NCBI GenBank assembly: GCA_024234855.1
Contig: JACKNN010000002.1
Coordinates: 558,001-622,000 of the forward strand
DNA: 64,000 nucleotides
Direction of reading: 5' to 3'
DNA from: Pseudomonadales bacterium
Lineage (GTDB): Bacteria; Pseudomonadota; Gammaproteobacteria; Pseudomonadales; Halieaceae
Below the pieces are notes generated by a model that did not search any database, was not told where the DNA came from, and saw only the letters and a list, made by a program, of their open reading frames with translations. This document shows, piece after piece, positions 12,984 to 22,137 of this stretch; position 1 is the stretch's first letter, and every line of letters starts with the position of its first letter. The position numbers were made by a program, and so were the translations under genes.

Positions 12984-13012
12984 TGGTAGAATACCTGAGT
13001 AATTTACTCGGA
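12984..13012 (+). promoter_or_regulatory. nfuA promoter with IscR type-1-like operator
   Basis: Extended -10 TGG then TAGAAT (12984-12992). Overlapping it, ATACCTGAG (12991-12999) with the dyad GAGTAATTTACTC (12997-13009) and GG after it. As I recall the type-1 IscR consensus, this matches at about 19 of the first 21 positions, and the two mismatches (G12999 and C13007) are symmetric, so the dyad is kept. The far right arm fits poorly. The position over the -10 predicts repression by Fe-S IscR. Binding is inferred. Confidence 0.55.
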
Positions 13013-13024
13013 ATGGAATTTTCG

Positions 13025-13600
13025 ATGGTCACCATTACTGAATCAGCCCAGGAATACCTGGCGGAATTGTTGTCAAAACAGGAAGACGCGCTGGGCGTCC
13101 GGGTCTTTATAAACCAGCCCGGGACATCGAAAGCGGAGACCTGTATTGCCTATTGTCGCGAGGGCGACCTGCAGGAGGGGGACGAGGAGCGCCAGTTCGA
13201 TGCTTTCAAGGCCTGGTTTGATGCCCGCAGCCTGCCCTACCTGGAAGACGCACTGGTCGACTACTCCAAGGACCGGATGGGCGGTCAACTCACTATCAAG
13301 GCGCCCAATGCCAAGATGCCCCGGGTAGACGCCAACAGCCCGCTGGAAGACCGGATCAACTACGTGCTGTACAACGAGATCAATCCCTCACTCGCGGCCC
13401 ATGGGGGCGAGGTCAGCCTGGTGGAAGTCACCGATGATTTTTACGCCGTATTGCGCTTCGGTGGTGGCTGTCAGGGCTGCAGCGCCGTTGATATGACGCT
13501 CAAGAGCGGCGTTGAGAAAACCCTGCTGGAGCAGTTGCCCCAGTTGCAGGGCGTGCGCGACATGACCGACCACAGCGACCGTACCCAGGCGTATTATTGA
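13025..13600 (+). CDS. nfuA: Fe-S cluster biogenesis/carrier protein NfuA
   Basis: Carries and delivers 4Fe-4S clusters to target enzymes, particularly under oxidative stress or iron limitation. 191 residues: an N-terminal degenerate A-type domain ([16 protein letters not shown]) and a C-terminal Nfu domain with the cluster-binding CxxC in [17 protein letters not shown] near residue 148-151. [13 protein letters not shown] is a family hallmark. The frame opens at 12983, but the ATG at 13025 aligns with E. coli NfuA. It is divergent from metH. Confidence 0.95.
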   Translation: MVTITESAQEYLAELLSKQEDALGVRVFINQPGTSKAETCIAYCREGDLQEGDEERQFDAFKAWFDARSLPYLEDALVDYSKDRMGGQLTIKAPNAKMPRVDANSPLEDRINYVLYNEINPSLAAHGGEVSLVEVTDDFYAVLRFGGGCQGCSAVDMTLKSGVEKTLLEQLPQLQGVRDMTDHSDRTQAYY

Positions 13601-13615
13601 CCGGGCGGTTGTGGA

Positions 13616-14689
13616 TTACGTCAGGCGCCCGGGCAACACGGTCCTGATTTTATCCCGCATGTCCAGCAGGCACTGCCGGGTCGTCTCCCAGTCGATACAG
13701 CCGTCGGTGACCGACACGCCGTAGGCCAGCTCGTCGAGGTTGGCGGGAATCGACTGGCTGCCGGCGTGGATATGGCTCTCGATCATCAGGCCGACGATAG
13801 ACCTGTTGCCCTCGAGTATCTGGTTGGCCACGTTCTCCACCACCAGCGGTTGCAATTCCGGCTGCTTGTTGCTGTTGGCATGGCTGCAATCGACCATGAT
13901 GTTGCAGGCAACGCCGGCTTTTTCCAGCGCCTGTTCACACAGGCGGATATGCACCGAATCGTAATTGGGCCCGCCGCTACCGCCGCGCAGGACGATATGG
14001 CCATAGCGATTACCGCGGGTGGTGAATACCGAAACCTGCCCCTCGCTGTTGATGCCGAGGAAACGGTGCGGCTTGGCTACCGAGTTGAGGGCGTTGGTGG
14101 CGACTGTCAGGCCACCATCGGTGCCATTTTTAAAGCCCACCGGCGAGGACAGTCCGCTGGCCATCTCCCTGTGGGTCTGTGATTCAGTCGTGCGGGCACC
14201 AATGGCGCTCCAGCTGATCAGGTCCTGCAGGTACTGGGGCGAGATCGGGTCCAGCGCCTCGGTAGAGGTGGGCAGGCCCAGCTCGAGAATGTCCAGCAGC
14301 AACTGCCGGCCCAGGTGCAGGCCCTCCTCGATCTTGAAGGAGTCATCCATGTACGGGTCGTTGATCAGGCCCTTCCAGCCCACCGTGGTGCGCGGTTTTT
14401 CGAAATAGACCCGCATCACGATGTACAGCGTGTCGGACAGCTCGTCCGCAAGGGTTTTCAGGCGGTGCGCGTAGTCCATGGCCGCGGCAGGGTCATGGAT
14501 GGAGCAGGGGCCAACCACCACAAACAGCCGGTGGTCCTTGCGATCGAGAATATCCTGGATCACCTGACGGCTTTCGGCCACCATATCGCGCACCTGGCCG
14601 GTCATGGGCAGGGCGCGTTTCAGCTGTTCCGGCGTCACCAGCACATCCTGCGAACCGACGTTGATGTTGTGCACTTCTGTATTGCTCAT
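13616..14689 (-). CDS. 3-deoxy-7-phosphoheptulonate (DAHP) synthase, class I
   Basis: Condenses phosphoenolpyruvate and erythrose-4-phosphate, the first step of the shikimate pathway. 357 residues of the AroF/G/H type. Visible motifs: VVVGPCSIHDPAAAMDYA near residue 58, the FEKPRTTVGWKGLINDP segment near 95, GARTTESQTHREMASG near 165 and VDCSHANSNK near 270. The N-terminal extension that forms the feedback site is present, but the Phe/Tyr/Trp specificity cannot be assigned by eye, so no symbol is given. It converges on nfuA (15-base gap). Confidence 0.94.
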   Translation of the reverse strand: MSNTEVHNINVGSQDVLVTPEQLKRALPMTGQVRDMVAESRQVIQDILDRKDHRLFVVVGPCSIHDPAAAMDYAHRLKTLADELSDTLYIVMRVYFEKPRTTVGWKGLINDPYMDDSFKIEEGLHLGRQLLLDILELGLPTSTEALDPISPQYLQDLISWSAIGARTTESQTHREMASGLSSPVGFKNGTDGGLTVATNALNSVAKPHRFLGINSEGQVSVFTTRGNRYGHIVLRGGSGGPNYDSVHIRLCEQALEKAGVACNIMVDCSHANSNKQPELQPLVVENVANQILEGNRSIVGLMIESHIHAGSQSIPANLDELAYGVSVTDGCIDWETTRQCLLDMRDKIRTVLPGRLT

Positions 14690-14875
14690 CGCTTGTTACC
14701 TGATACAGTCATTCGCTTACGCGCCGGGCCGTTTCATACCACGAGTGCGGCTTCGGCCTGGCGTTCGGGGGCCGAATTCTATAGCAGTAGGACCGTATTG
14801 GGTAGGCAGCGCTCCCGCAGGGGCGCCTGAGCGACCCTTCGCACAGACCCCTGGCGCAACAGCAAGGAGCAGGTA

Positions 14876-17569
14876 GTGTCGCGCAACTTATATGACATCG
14901 GGCCGCTGGTGCCGCTGGTCGAGGACGGGTTTGTGCTCCTCACCCCCAATAACCGCCTCGCCCGGCGGATCAAGTCTGAATGGGATACCGTACGCGCCGC
15001 CAGTGGCGCGACCGTCTGGGAACCCGCACCGGTGCAGCCGCTGGAAAGCTGGCTGCAAAAGCAGTGGGATAACGCGGTCGCGACAGGCCTGGTTCGCCCG
15101 TCGCTGCAGATCAATAGCGCCCAGGCGCTGGAACTCTGGCAGCAGGTGATAGCGCAGGAGGAACAGGCGTCCGATCGCTACCACCTGCTGCGCCCGGCGG
15201 CGGCAGCCGAAGTCGCGAGCCAGGCCCGCGAGACATTGCTGCGCTGGCAGGTCGATACCCGGGCGCGGGGCGTGCGCCAGGACTTCAACCTCGACGAGGA
15301 CTGCGGCACCTTCCTGCGCTGGCTGGACCTGTTCGAGCAACGCCTGCAGGCGTCGGGGCAGGTGACCGCGCTGGATGGTATTGTCCAGCTGCTGGCCTGT
15401 GCCCATGCGTTGCCGCGGGCAAAAGTGGCGCTGATCGAGTTCGATGACATTCCGCCGCTGTACCGGGCCGCCACCGCGGCGCTGGCCGGGGAGCTGTGCG
15501 AGATCGGCCCGGCAGGCCAGGCCGGACAGCGACGGGTCCACTGCTTTGCCGACAAGCGGGCCGAGTTGCAGGCGGTGGCTCACTGGGCCGCCACAACCAG
15601 CCGCGGGAATCCCGCCGCCTCGCTGGGTATTGTCCTGGGCGAGATGGCCACCGATCGCCCCGCGTTGGAATACCTGCTGCGACGCGAGTTCGATTGCCTG
15701 GGGAAGAACTACACCAGCCTGCCGGTCAATTTCTCCACCGGCATTGCGCTGGACCGGGCGCCGGTGATCCGCGACGCGCTGGCCGCGTTGGCGCTGGCGG
15801 GGCCGCGCACCACGGTACCGGCTGTCGCGACACTGCTGCGATCGCGCTTCCTGCACCTGCCGGACGCCTGCACCCCCCTGGCGAACTGTTTTCTACGTCG
15901 ACTGCTGGACGCCGGCCAGGAGGAGATCGACACGGCCGACCTGCGCCACGCCGCCGGCGAGGTGCGTCTGGGCGAGGACCAGGGGCTGTTGCTGGGGCGG
16001 TACTTGCTCACGGTTTCTGCCATGCGCGAGCTGCGCCGGCCGGCGCTGCCATCCCAGTGGATCGAGCGGTTTTGCGAGGTGCTGGCGGTGTGGGGCTGGC
16101 CCGGCAGCGGCCCGCTGGATTCGCTGGAGTATCAGCAGGTACAGTTGTGGCATCGCACGCTGGACGAGTTCAGGGCCTACGACGCGGTCTGTAAACCCAT
16201 GGACTTTGCCCGGGCCCTGCAATTGCTGCGCACCCGCTGTGCCGGGCAGATATCGCAGCCGGCGACCGCCGATTGCAAGATCCAGGTACTGGGGCCGCTG
16301 GAGGCGGCGGGGCTCGCCTTCGATGAGCTGTGGTTATGCACCGTGCAGGCCGGTCGCTGGCCGGCCCCGGCCAGGCCCAACCCGTTTATACCCCAGGGGT
16401 TGCAGCGACGCCTGCAGATGCCCCACGCCACCGCGCAGCGGGAGTGGGCGTTCGCGACGGGGCTGTTTGAGCAGTACACCCGGGGGGCGCCGGTCCTGCA
16501 CGCCAGCTACTGCCGGCTGCTGGATGAGGTGCCAGAACTACCCAGCGCTTTACTGGCCGATTTCGAGCCGGCGGAGGTACCCGCGACAGCGGCGCTGAGC
16601 CCTGCCTGGTTGGAGCCCTGGCAGCGGCGCCAGCTGGAGTACATCGACGACGACCACGCGCCGCCCCTGCAGGAGGACGAACTGGCGGCGATCGCCGGGG
16701 GCAGTGCGCTGCTGGAAGATCAGTCCCAGTGTCCGTTCCGGGCCTTCGCCAGGCGCCGGCTGCGGGTTGAGCCCCTGCCCGATTTCAGCATTGCCCTGTC
16801 CGCGGCCGACCGGGGTTCACTGTTGCACGAGGCCCTCAATGCGCTCTGGGGCGGGATTGGCGATCACCACGGCCTGCTGGCATTGAGCGAGACGGCGGAG
16901 GTGGAGGCGGTGGCAGAGGCTGTCCGGCGCGCGTTGCAGGTGTTCCCGGGCGCTCGTCGTCGGCTGTTGGGCCCGGCCTACCTGCGGCTCGAGGCACAGC
17001 GCCTGGGCCGACTTCTGCAGGAGTGGCTGGCGGTGGAAAGGCAGCGGGGACCGTTCGTGGTAAGCGAGCGGGAGCGCAATATATCGCTGCGCCTGGGCCA
17101 ATTGCAGCTGCGCCTGCGGGTGGATCGTATCGACGAGTTGCCCGACGGCTCCCGGGTCATCATCGATTACAAATCCGGTCTCAGCAGGGTGCAGGACTGG
17201 CTGGGCGAGCGCCCGGCCAGGCCCCAGTTGCTGCTTTACGCCGTGGCGGAACCCGGTGTTGCGGCGGCGCTGGCCTTTGCGCAGCTGCGCCCCCGGGACT
17301 GCAAATTCGTCGGCCTGGGTCGAGTCGAGGCAGCGCCCGGCATCGGCACCGATATCGCCAAACTGGTGCAGGGCCGGATGGCTGTGACCGACTGGGACAG
17401 CCTGAACGAGGGCTGGCGCCAGAACCTGGAGCGCCTGGCGCGGGAGTTTCTCGCCGGCGATGCGGCGGTAGATCCGCTGGCACCGGCCAGCTGCACCTGG
17501 TGTGGTCTGCAGGCCCTGTGCCGGATCGGCAGCGAAAATGGGTCGATCGACGAGGAGGCTTCGCTATGA
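14876..17569 (+). CDS. AddB-like PD-(D/E)XK exonuclease subunit (probable DNA repair protein family)
   Basis: Likely nuclease subunit of an AddAB-type double-strand-break end-processing complex. 897 residues, GTG start with an AAGGAG ribosome-binding site 6 bases upstream. The C-terminus holds the RecB-family nuclease (RVIIDYKSGLS near 765, RPQLLLYAV near 785). Four cysteines typical of the AddB Fe-S nuclease are present: one in QSQCPFRAFARRRL near 620 and the cluster CTWCGLQALC at the end. The N-terminus begins LLTPNNRLARRI without a GxxxxGK(T/S) loop, so the helicase-like half appears ATPase-dead. It overlaps the helicase gene (ATGA). Confidence 0.85.
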   Translation: MSRNLYDIGPLVPLVEDGFVLLTPNNRLARRIKSEWDTVRAASGATVWEPAPVQPLESWLQKQWDNAVATGLVRPSLQINSAQALELWQQVIAQEEQASDRYHLLRPAAAAEVASQARETLLRWQVDTRARGVRQDFNLDEDCGTFLRWLDLFEQRLQASGQVTALDGIVQLLACAHALPRAKVALIEFDDIPPLYRAATAALAGELCEIGPAGQAGQRRVHCFADKRAELQAVAHWAATTSRGNPAASLGIVLGEMATDRPALEYLLRREFDCLGKNYTSLPVNFSTGIALDRAPVIRDALAALALAGPRTTVPAVATLLRSRFLHLPDACTPLANCFLRRLLDAGQEEIDTADLRHAAGEVRLGEDQGLLLGRYLLTVSAMRELRRPALPSQWIERFCEVLAVWGWPGSGPLDSLEYQQVQLWHRTLDEFRAYDAVCKPMDFARALQLLRTRCAGQISQPATADCKIQVLGPLEAAGLAFDELWLCTVQAGRWPAPARPNPFIPQGLQRRLQMPHATAQREWAFATGLFEQYTRGAPVLHASYCRLLDEVPELPSALLADFEPAEVPATAALSPAWLEPWQRRQLEYIDDDHAPPLQEDELAAIAGGSALLEDQSQCPFRAFARRRLRVEPLPDFSIALSAADRGSLLHEALNALWGGIGDHHGLLALSETAEVEAVAEAVRRALQVFPGARRRLLGPAYLRLEAQRLGRLLQEWLAVERQRGPFVVSERERNISLRLGQLQLRLRVDRIDELPDGSRVIIDYKSGLSRVQDWLGERPARPQLLLYAVAEPGVAAALAFAQLRPRDCKFVGLGRVEAAPGIGTDIAKLVQGRMAVTDWDSLNEGWRQNLERLAREFLAGDAAVDPLAPASCTWCGLQALCRIGSENGSIDEEASL

Positions 17570-20500
17570 CGGTTGTCGATGCGCCCCAGCGGACGCGGGC
17601 AATAGATCCCGGTACCAGTTTTTGCGTCAGCGCACCGGCCGGTTCCGGCAAGACCGAACTGTTGATCCAGCGCTACCTGCGGCTGCTGTCGCGGGTAGCG
17701 CGGCCCGAGCAGGTCCTGGCCATCACCTTCACCCGCAAGGCGGCGGCGGAGATGCGGGCGCGGGTGGTTGAGGCCCTGCAGGCGGCGGGAGAGGCCCGGG
17801 CCTGTCACAGCGAGCACCAGCAGGTCACCCGGGACCTGGCGCAGCAGGTCCTGGCAGCGGACCACCGCGGCGGCTGGCAACTGCTGCGGGATATCTCGCG
17901 CCTCAACATCAAAACCATAGACAGCTTCTGCGGCGGACTCACCCGGCAGATGCCGGTGCTCAGCGAATTTGGCGGCCAGGCCCGCCTGCTGGACGACGCT
18001 ACCGAACTCTATGCGCGCGCCGTTGCCGAGCTGTTTCAGCGGGTGGAGTCCGATCACCCTGTCGCCGCGGACATTGCGGCCCTGATGCTGCATTTTGACA
18101 ACAACTGGGAGCGCCTGCGGAGCCTGCTGGTGGCCATGCTGGGGCGGCGCGAGCAATGGCGACACTATGTCGGTGTGGACCGTCAGCCCGAGGAGTCGGA
18201 AGCCTACCTGGTGGCGACGGTCAAACATCTGGTGCGGGGCGAGATCGCCAGCCTGGGCGAGCGGCTCGCCCCGTACCAGGCGCCGTTGCTCGACCTGCTG
18301 CAATACGCCAGCGCCAACCTGGGCGAATCGGTGCCGGCACAATTTCCCGGGTCCGATCCGGGGGACGTCCCGGCGTGGCGCAGGCTGCGCGGGATGCTGC
18401 TCACCGGCGCGGGCACCTGGCGCCAGCGACTGGACAGGAATATGGGCTTTCCGGCGGGCAAGGGTACGGCGACGCAGCGCAAGGAGCAGTTGAAGGAGAT
18501 TCTCGCGGAGCTGGCGCAACTCGATGGTCTCGAGCAATTGCTCGCGGACGTCAGCATTCTCCCGGAGATCAATACCGGCAGCGAATCCTGGCAGGTGCTG
18601 GTACACCTGTCCCGGTTGCTGCCGCTACTGGCAGCCCAGTTGCTGCTGGTCTTCCAACGGGAGGGAGCGGTGGATCACAGCCAGGTCGCGCTGTCCGCCC
18701 TGCAGGCACTGGGGGATGACGATGCGCCCACGGAACTGGCCCTGCGCCTGGATTACCAGATCGAGCACATCCTGGTGGACGAATTCCAGGATACCGCCAT
18801 CAACCAGTACGAGTTGATACACGCACTCACCCGCGGCTGGGGCCAGCACAATGCGGCCAATCCGGCGGCTCCCCGCACAGTCATGATCGTCGGTGACGGT
18901 ATGCAGTCCATCTATGGCTTTCGCGGTGCCAACGTCGGGCTGTTCCTGAAGGCGCGGCTGGAAGGGTTCAACGGGGTGGGGCTGGAGCACCTGCAACTGC
19001 ACTGTAATTTTCGCTCGGACCCAGGGGTGGTGGACTGGGTCAACGCCAGCTTTGCAGCCGCGTTCCCGGCGGCGGATGACATCAACCGCGGGCGGGTGGC
19101 CTACACCCCTGCCACCGCCGTACGCCGGGCGGACACGGCGCCGGCGGTTGAAGCGCACGCCTTCCAGGGCGACGACGCGTTGGCCGGGGAAATCGCCTTT
19201 GTCTGTCAGCAGATAGCCGCTGCCTGCACCGACCCGCGCAACGACAGTATCGCGGTGCTGGGCCGCACCCGGGGACATTTGCAACCGGTGATTGCCGGGC
19301 TGCAACAGCTGGCCGTCCCCTATAGCGCCCCGGCCATGGACAACCTGGCGCGCTCACCCCTGGTCGGCGACCTGATGAGCCTTTGCCGGGCGTTGGCCAG
19401 CGACGTCGACCGGCTTGCCTGGATGGCGCTGCTGCGCGCACCCTGGTGCGGCATGTGCCTGGCAGACCTGCTCCTGATAGGTCGCTGGGGCGATGCCCCC
19501 GCGTTTACGCCGGTCTGGACGGCGCTGCAGGACGAGACCCTGCGCCAGACCCTCAGCGCCGACGGCCGGGCCAGGGTGGCGGGCCTGGTATCCGTCATGC
19601 GGCGGTCGCGGGATCAGCGCGACCGCCTGGGGCTGCGCGCCTGGATGGAGCAGGCATGGCTCGACCTGGGCGGGCCGGCAACCGCTGCCGATGCCGGTGC
19701 GCTGGCTGATGCGGAGAGTTTTTTCCAGCTGCTGGAGCAGGCCGACCAGCAGGGCCTGGGCCTGGATGTCACCTGGCTGGAACGGCGACTGGAAAAACAG
19801 TTCATGAACGGGGGCGAAGCCGGGGGCAAAGTCCAGATTATGACGCTGCACAAGGCCAAGGGACTGGAATTCGATTGTGTGTTTATCCCGCAATTGTCCC
19901 GGGTATCGCGCGGCGACGACAGGGAATTGCTGTTGTGGGATGAACACAGCGGGGCCGACGGCGAGCGCAGCTTCCTGCTGGCAGCGGACGATCACAGCGA
20001 GCGGGGTGCCCCCACGCTGTACAACTACCTCGACAAATTGCGCAAGGATAAAAGCCTGCTGGAAGGCACCCGCCTGTTGTACGTCGGCGCTACCCGCGCC
20101 GTGCGTCGCCTGGTGCTGAGCGCCAGCCTCACCGTGGACGGGGCCAGTGGTGAGCCCCGGGCACCTGCGGCCCGCAGCCTGTTGGGCCCTATCTGGCCGA
20201 CCTTCCGTCAACAGATGCGCCTGCACGAGCCCGACGCCGCACCGGCTGCGACCAGCCCGGCGGTCGCGCCAACGCGCGTGCTGCGACTGCGGGCGCCGGT
20301 AGCCAGCATAGGCGAGTCACAGGCGCCCGCTGGCACCGACACCAGCGGCAGCAACGTACCTGAACGGGTGCGCAATTACCGGGAGCGGTGTATCGGTACT
20401 GCGGTGCACATGGCCCTGGATGAACTGTCCAGGCGCGAAGTCCTGCCTGCGGAGCCGGATGGCCGCGTCCGCGAACGATCACGCGCCGCGCTGGCGGGGC

Positions 20501-20931
20501 TGGGTTTGTGGGGCAGGGCCCTGGAGGAGGCGCTGGCGGCTGTGGAGCAGTCTCTGCGCACCACACTGGCCGCGGCAGGACCCGGCCGCTGGATACTGTC
20601 AAACAGGCATCACCAGGCTCGCAGCGAATGGGCGTTGACTTGTGTCGACCCGGTGACCGGGCGGATCGAGGACCTGGTCATCGATCGCACCTTTGTCGAT
20701 TGCGACAGCGGCATCCGCTGGTTGATCGACTACAAGAACAGCCGACCCGAGCCCGGGGAAACTCTCGATGAATTTTTCAGCCGCCAGGCCGGTGTGTACC
20801 GCGAGCAGTTGCTGCGCTATCGCCATGCCTTGCGTGAACTGGCGCACGAACCGCTGCGCTGCGCGCTGTATTTCACCGCGCTGGGGCAGTTGTACCCGCT
20901 GGAAGAACTCGAGTTGGCGACGGCGGGGTGA
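17566..20931 (+). CDS. AddA/RecB-like UvrD-family helicase with C-terminal nuclease
   Basis: ATP-dependent 3'-5' helicase-nuclease partner of the preceding gene. About 1121 residues. Helicase motifs in order: CVSAPAGSGKTELLI (Walker A, near 25), ILVDEFQDTA (motif II, near 403), VGDGMQSIYGFRG (III), LHCNFRSDPG (IV), IMTLHKAKGLEFD (V, near 760), RLLYVGATRA (VI). The C-terminus has an intact nuclease core, DLVIDRTF then WLIDYKNS near 1055, and REQLLRYRHAL. The open frame extends upstream to 17023, but ATG 17566 has a GAGGAGG site and overlaps the previous stop. Confidence 0.9.
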   Translation: MTVVDAPQRTRAIDPGTSFCVSAPAGSGKTELLIQRYLRLLSRVARPEQVLAITFTRKAAAEMRARVVEALQAAGEARACHSEHQQVTRDLAQQVLAADHRGGWQLLRDISRLNIKTIDSFCGGLTRQMPVLSEFGGQARLLDDATELYARAVAELFQRVESDHPVAADIAALMLHFDNNWERLRSLLVAMLGRREQWRHYVGVDRQPEESEAYLVATVKHLVRGEIASLGERLAPYQAPLLDLLQYASANLGESVPAQFPGSDPGDVPAWRRLRGMLLTGAGTWRQRLDRNMGFPAGKGTATQRKEQLKEILAELAQLDGLEQLLADVSILPEINTGSESWQVLVHLSRLLPLLAAQLLLVFQREGAVDHSQVALSALQALGDDDAPTELALRLDYQIEHILVDEFQDTAINQYELIHALTRGWGQHNAANPAAPRTVMIVGDGMQSIYGFRGANVGLFLKARLEGFNGVGLEHLQLHCNFRSDPGVVDWVNASFAAAFPAADDINRGRVAYTPATAVRRADTAPAVEAHAFQGDDALAGEIAFVCQQIAAACTDPRNDSIAVLGRTRGHLQPVIAGLQQLAVPYSAPAMDNLARSPLVGDLMSLCRALASDVDRLAWMALLRAPWCGMCLADLLLIGRWGDAPAFTPVWTALQDETLRQTLSADGRARVAGLVSVMRRSRDQRDRLGLRAWMEQAWLDLGGPATAADAGALADAESFFQLLEQADQQGLGLDVTWLERRLEKQFMNGGEAGGKVQIMTLHKAKGLEFDCVFIPQLSRVSRGDDRELLLWDEHSGADGERSFLLAADDHSERGAPTLYNYLDKLRKDKSLLEGTRLLYVGATRAVRRLVLSASLTVDGASGEPRAPAARSLLGPIWPTFRQQMRLHEPDAAPAATSPAVAPTRVLRLRAPVASIGESQAPAGTDTSGSNVPERVRNYRERCIGTAVHMALDELSRREVLPAEPDGRVRERSRAALAGLGLWGRALEEALAAVEQSLRTTLAAAGPGRWILSNRHHQARSEWALTCVDPVTGRIEDLVIDRTFVDCDSGIRWLIDYKNSRPEPGETLDEFFSRQAGVYREQLLRYRHALRELAHEPLRCALYFTALGQLYPLEELELATAG

Positions 20932-20974
20932 ACCTGATGCCACAGCCTGCGGTATGGCGCAACAGTGCCGGCAC

Positions 20975-22102
20975 TCAATCGCGCTGAGCCAGCCAGACGA
21001 TAAAGCGTCGGTCGCGCGCGAGTTTTTCCACCCGTCGGAAATGGCGCCGCAGCGTCGCCAGGTAATCGAGGTGCTGGTTCGCAACCAGGCACAACCGTCC
21101 GCCCGGCGGCAAATGCCGGGCACACTGCTGCAACAGGCGCCTGCCGGCATATGCGTCCGTCGCGTGATTGAGATGGAACGGCGGGTTGCACAGGATCAGG
21201 TCTGCGGGCGTTCCGCTGTAGTCCGCCACGCCATCGCCCTGGTGAAAGACGAATGCGTTTTGATCAACGCCGAACAGGTGGACACAATTGGCGCGGCTGG
21301 AGGCGATGGCCATTGCGGATTCGTCAGCAAAAACCACGGCGGGGGCCAGGCCCGCCCTGAAGGCGGCCAGGCCCAGCACGCCGTTGCCACAGGCGAGGTC
21401 GAGCAAGGTGGCGGCGGGCGCCAGCCGGGACAGTTGCGCCAGCAGCAGGCGGCTGCCGCCATCGAGTTTGTCCCGGCTGAAGACATTGGGCAGCGATTGC
21501 AACTCGCCGGCCACCTCATCGCAGTAATAGCTCGCCGGGGATGGCGCGTCTGGCACCCCCGGGCGGCGTTCGAGCCTCGCGCTGAACAAGCGGGCCTTGC
21601 GTTGGCCCGGCTGGCGCTCGGTCGGCCCTATGTAGTGTTCCAGCAAGTCCGCCACGGCCGGCGAGAGGTGCTTGTCCATGCCGGCGGCCAGCACGGTGCC
21701 GCCCGGTGTCAGCTGGCGGGCCAGAGCCGCCAACTGGTACTCGAAATAGGGCAGCTGTTTCGGTATTCGCAGGACCGCCAGACGCGGCCGGAGCGCCGGC
21801 ACCTGCGTGCTCCAGACCACCATAACCCGGTCCCGCCTGTTGGCGGCCAGGTTGTGGCGCAGGGCCAGCGCCGCCAGCGCCGAGTCGGTCCACAGGGCGG
21901 CCGGCTGCAGCGCCACGCAAACCGCGCCGTGCTCGTCGTTCAGTACCAGTGCGTCGCTGCCCGGGATGCCGAGTCGGTGACTCTCCTCCAGTAGCAGCAG
22001 GTCTGCCGCGCACCAGGCCTGCAGCGGCTCTTCCTTGCGGGCAGGGTGGCGCTGCAGGTGAAAATCGCCGAACGGGGTTGAGCAGAGCGTTTCGGCGGCC
22101 AT
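20975..22102 (-). CDS. rlmG: 23S rRNA (guanine-N2)-methyltransferase RlmG-like
   Basis: SAM-dependent methyltransferase expected to form m2G1835 in 23S rRNA. 375 residues, close to E. coli RlmG (about 378) and longer than RsmC. The N-terminal pseudo-methyltransferase half carries LPYFEYQLAAL. The C-terminal catalytic half has the SAM motif LLDLACGNGVLGLAAF near 240 and the amino-methylation motif LILCNPPFH near 305. RsmC (16S) is the main alternative and is less likely by length. It converges on the AddA-like gene and lies downstream of mltD on the same strand. Confidence 0.82.
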   Translation of the reverse strand: MAAETLCSTPFGDFHLQRHPARKEEPLQAWCAADLLLLEESHRLGIPGSDALVLNDEHGAVCVALQPAALWTDSALAALALRHNLAANRRDRVMVVWSTQVPALRPRLAVLRIPKQLPYFEYQLAALARQLTPGGTVLAAGMDKHLSPAVADLLEHYIGPTERQPGQRKARLFSARLERRPGVPDAPSPASYYCDEVAGELQSLPNVFSRDKLDGGSRLLLAQLSRLAPAATLLDLACGNGVLGLAAFRAGLAPAVVFADESAMAIASSRANCVHLFGVDQNAFVFHQGDGVADYSGTPADLILCNPPFHLNHATDAYAGRRLLQQCARHLPPGGRLCLVANQHLDYLATLRRHFRRVEKLARDRRFIVWLAQRD

Positions 22103-22137
22103 GGGACGGTATGAACGGGGGGATGTAGCAGTGAGCG

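Noticed and set aside
12872..13024. Possible cobalamin or SAM riboswitch before metH
   Set aside because: The gap is too short and shows no B12-box or SAM-box features; the dyad there belongs to the nfuA promoter.
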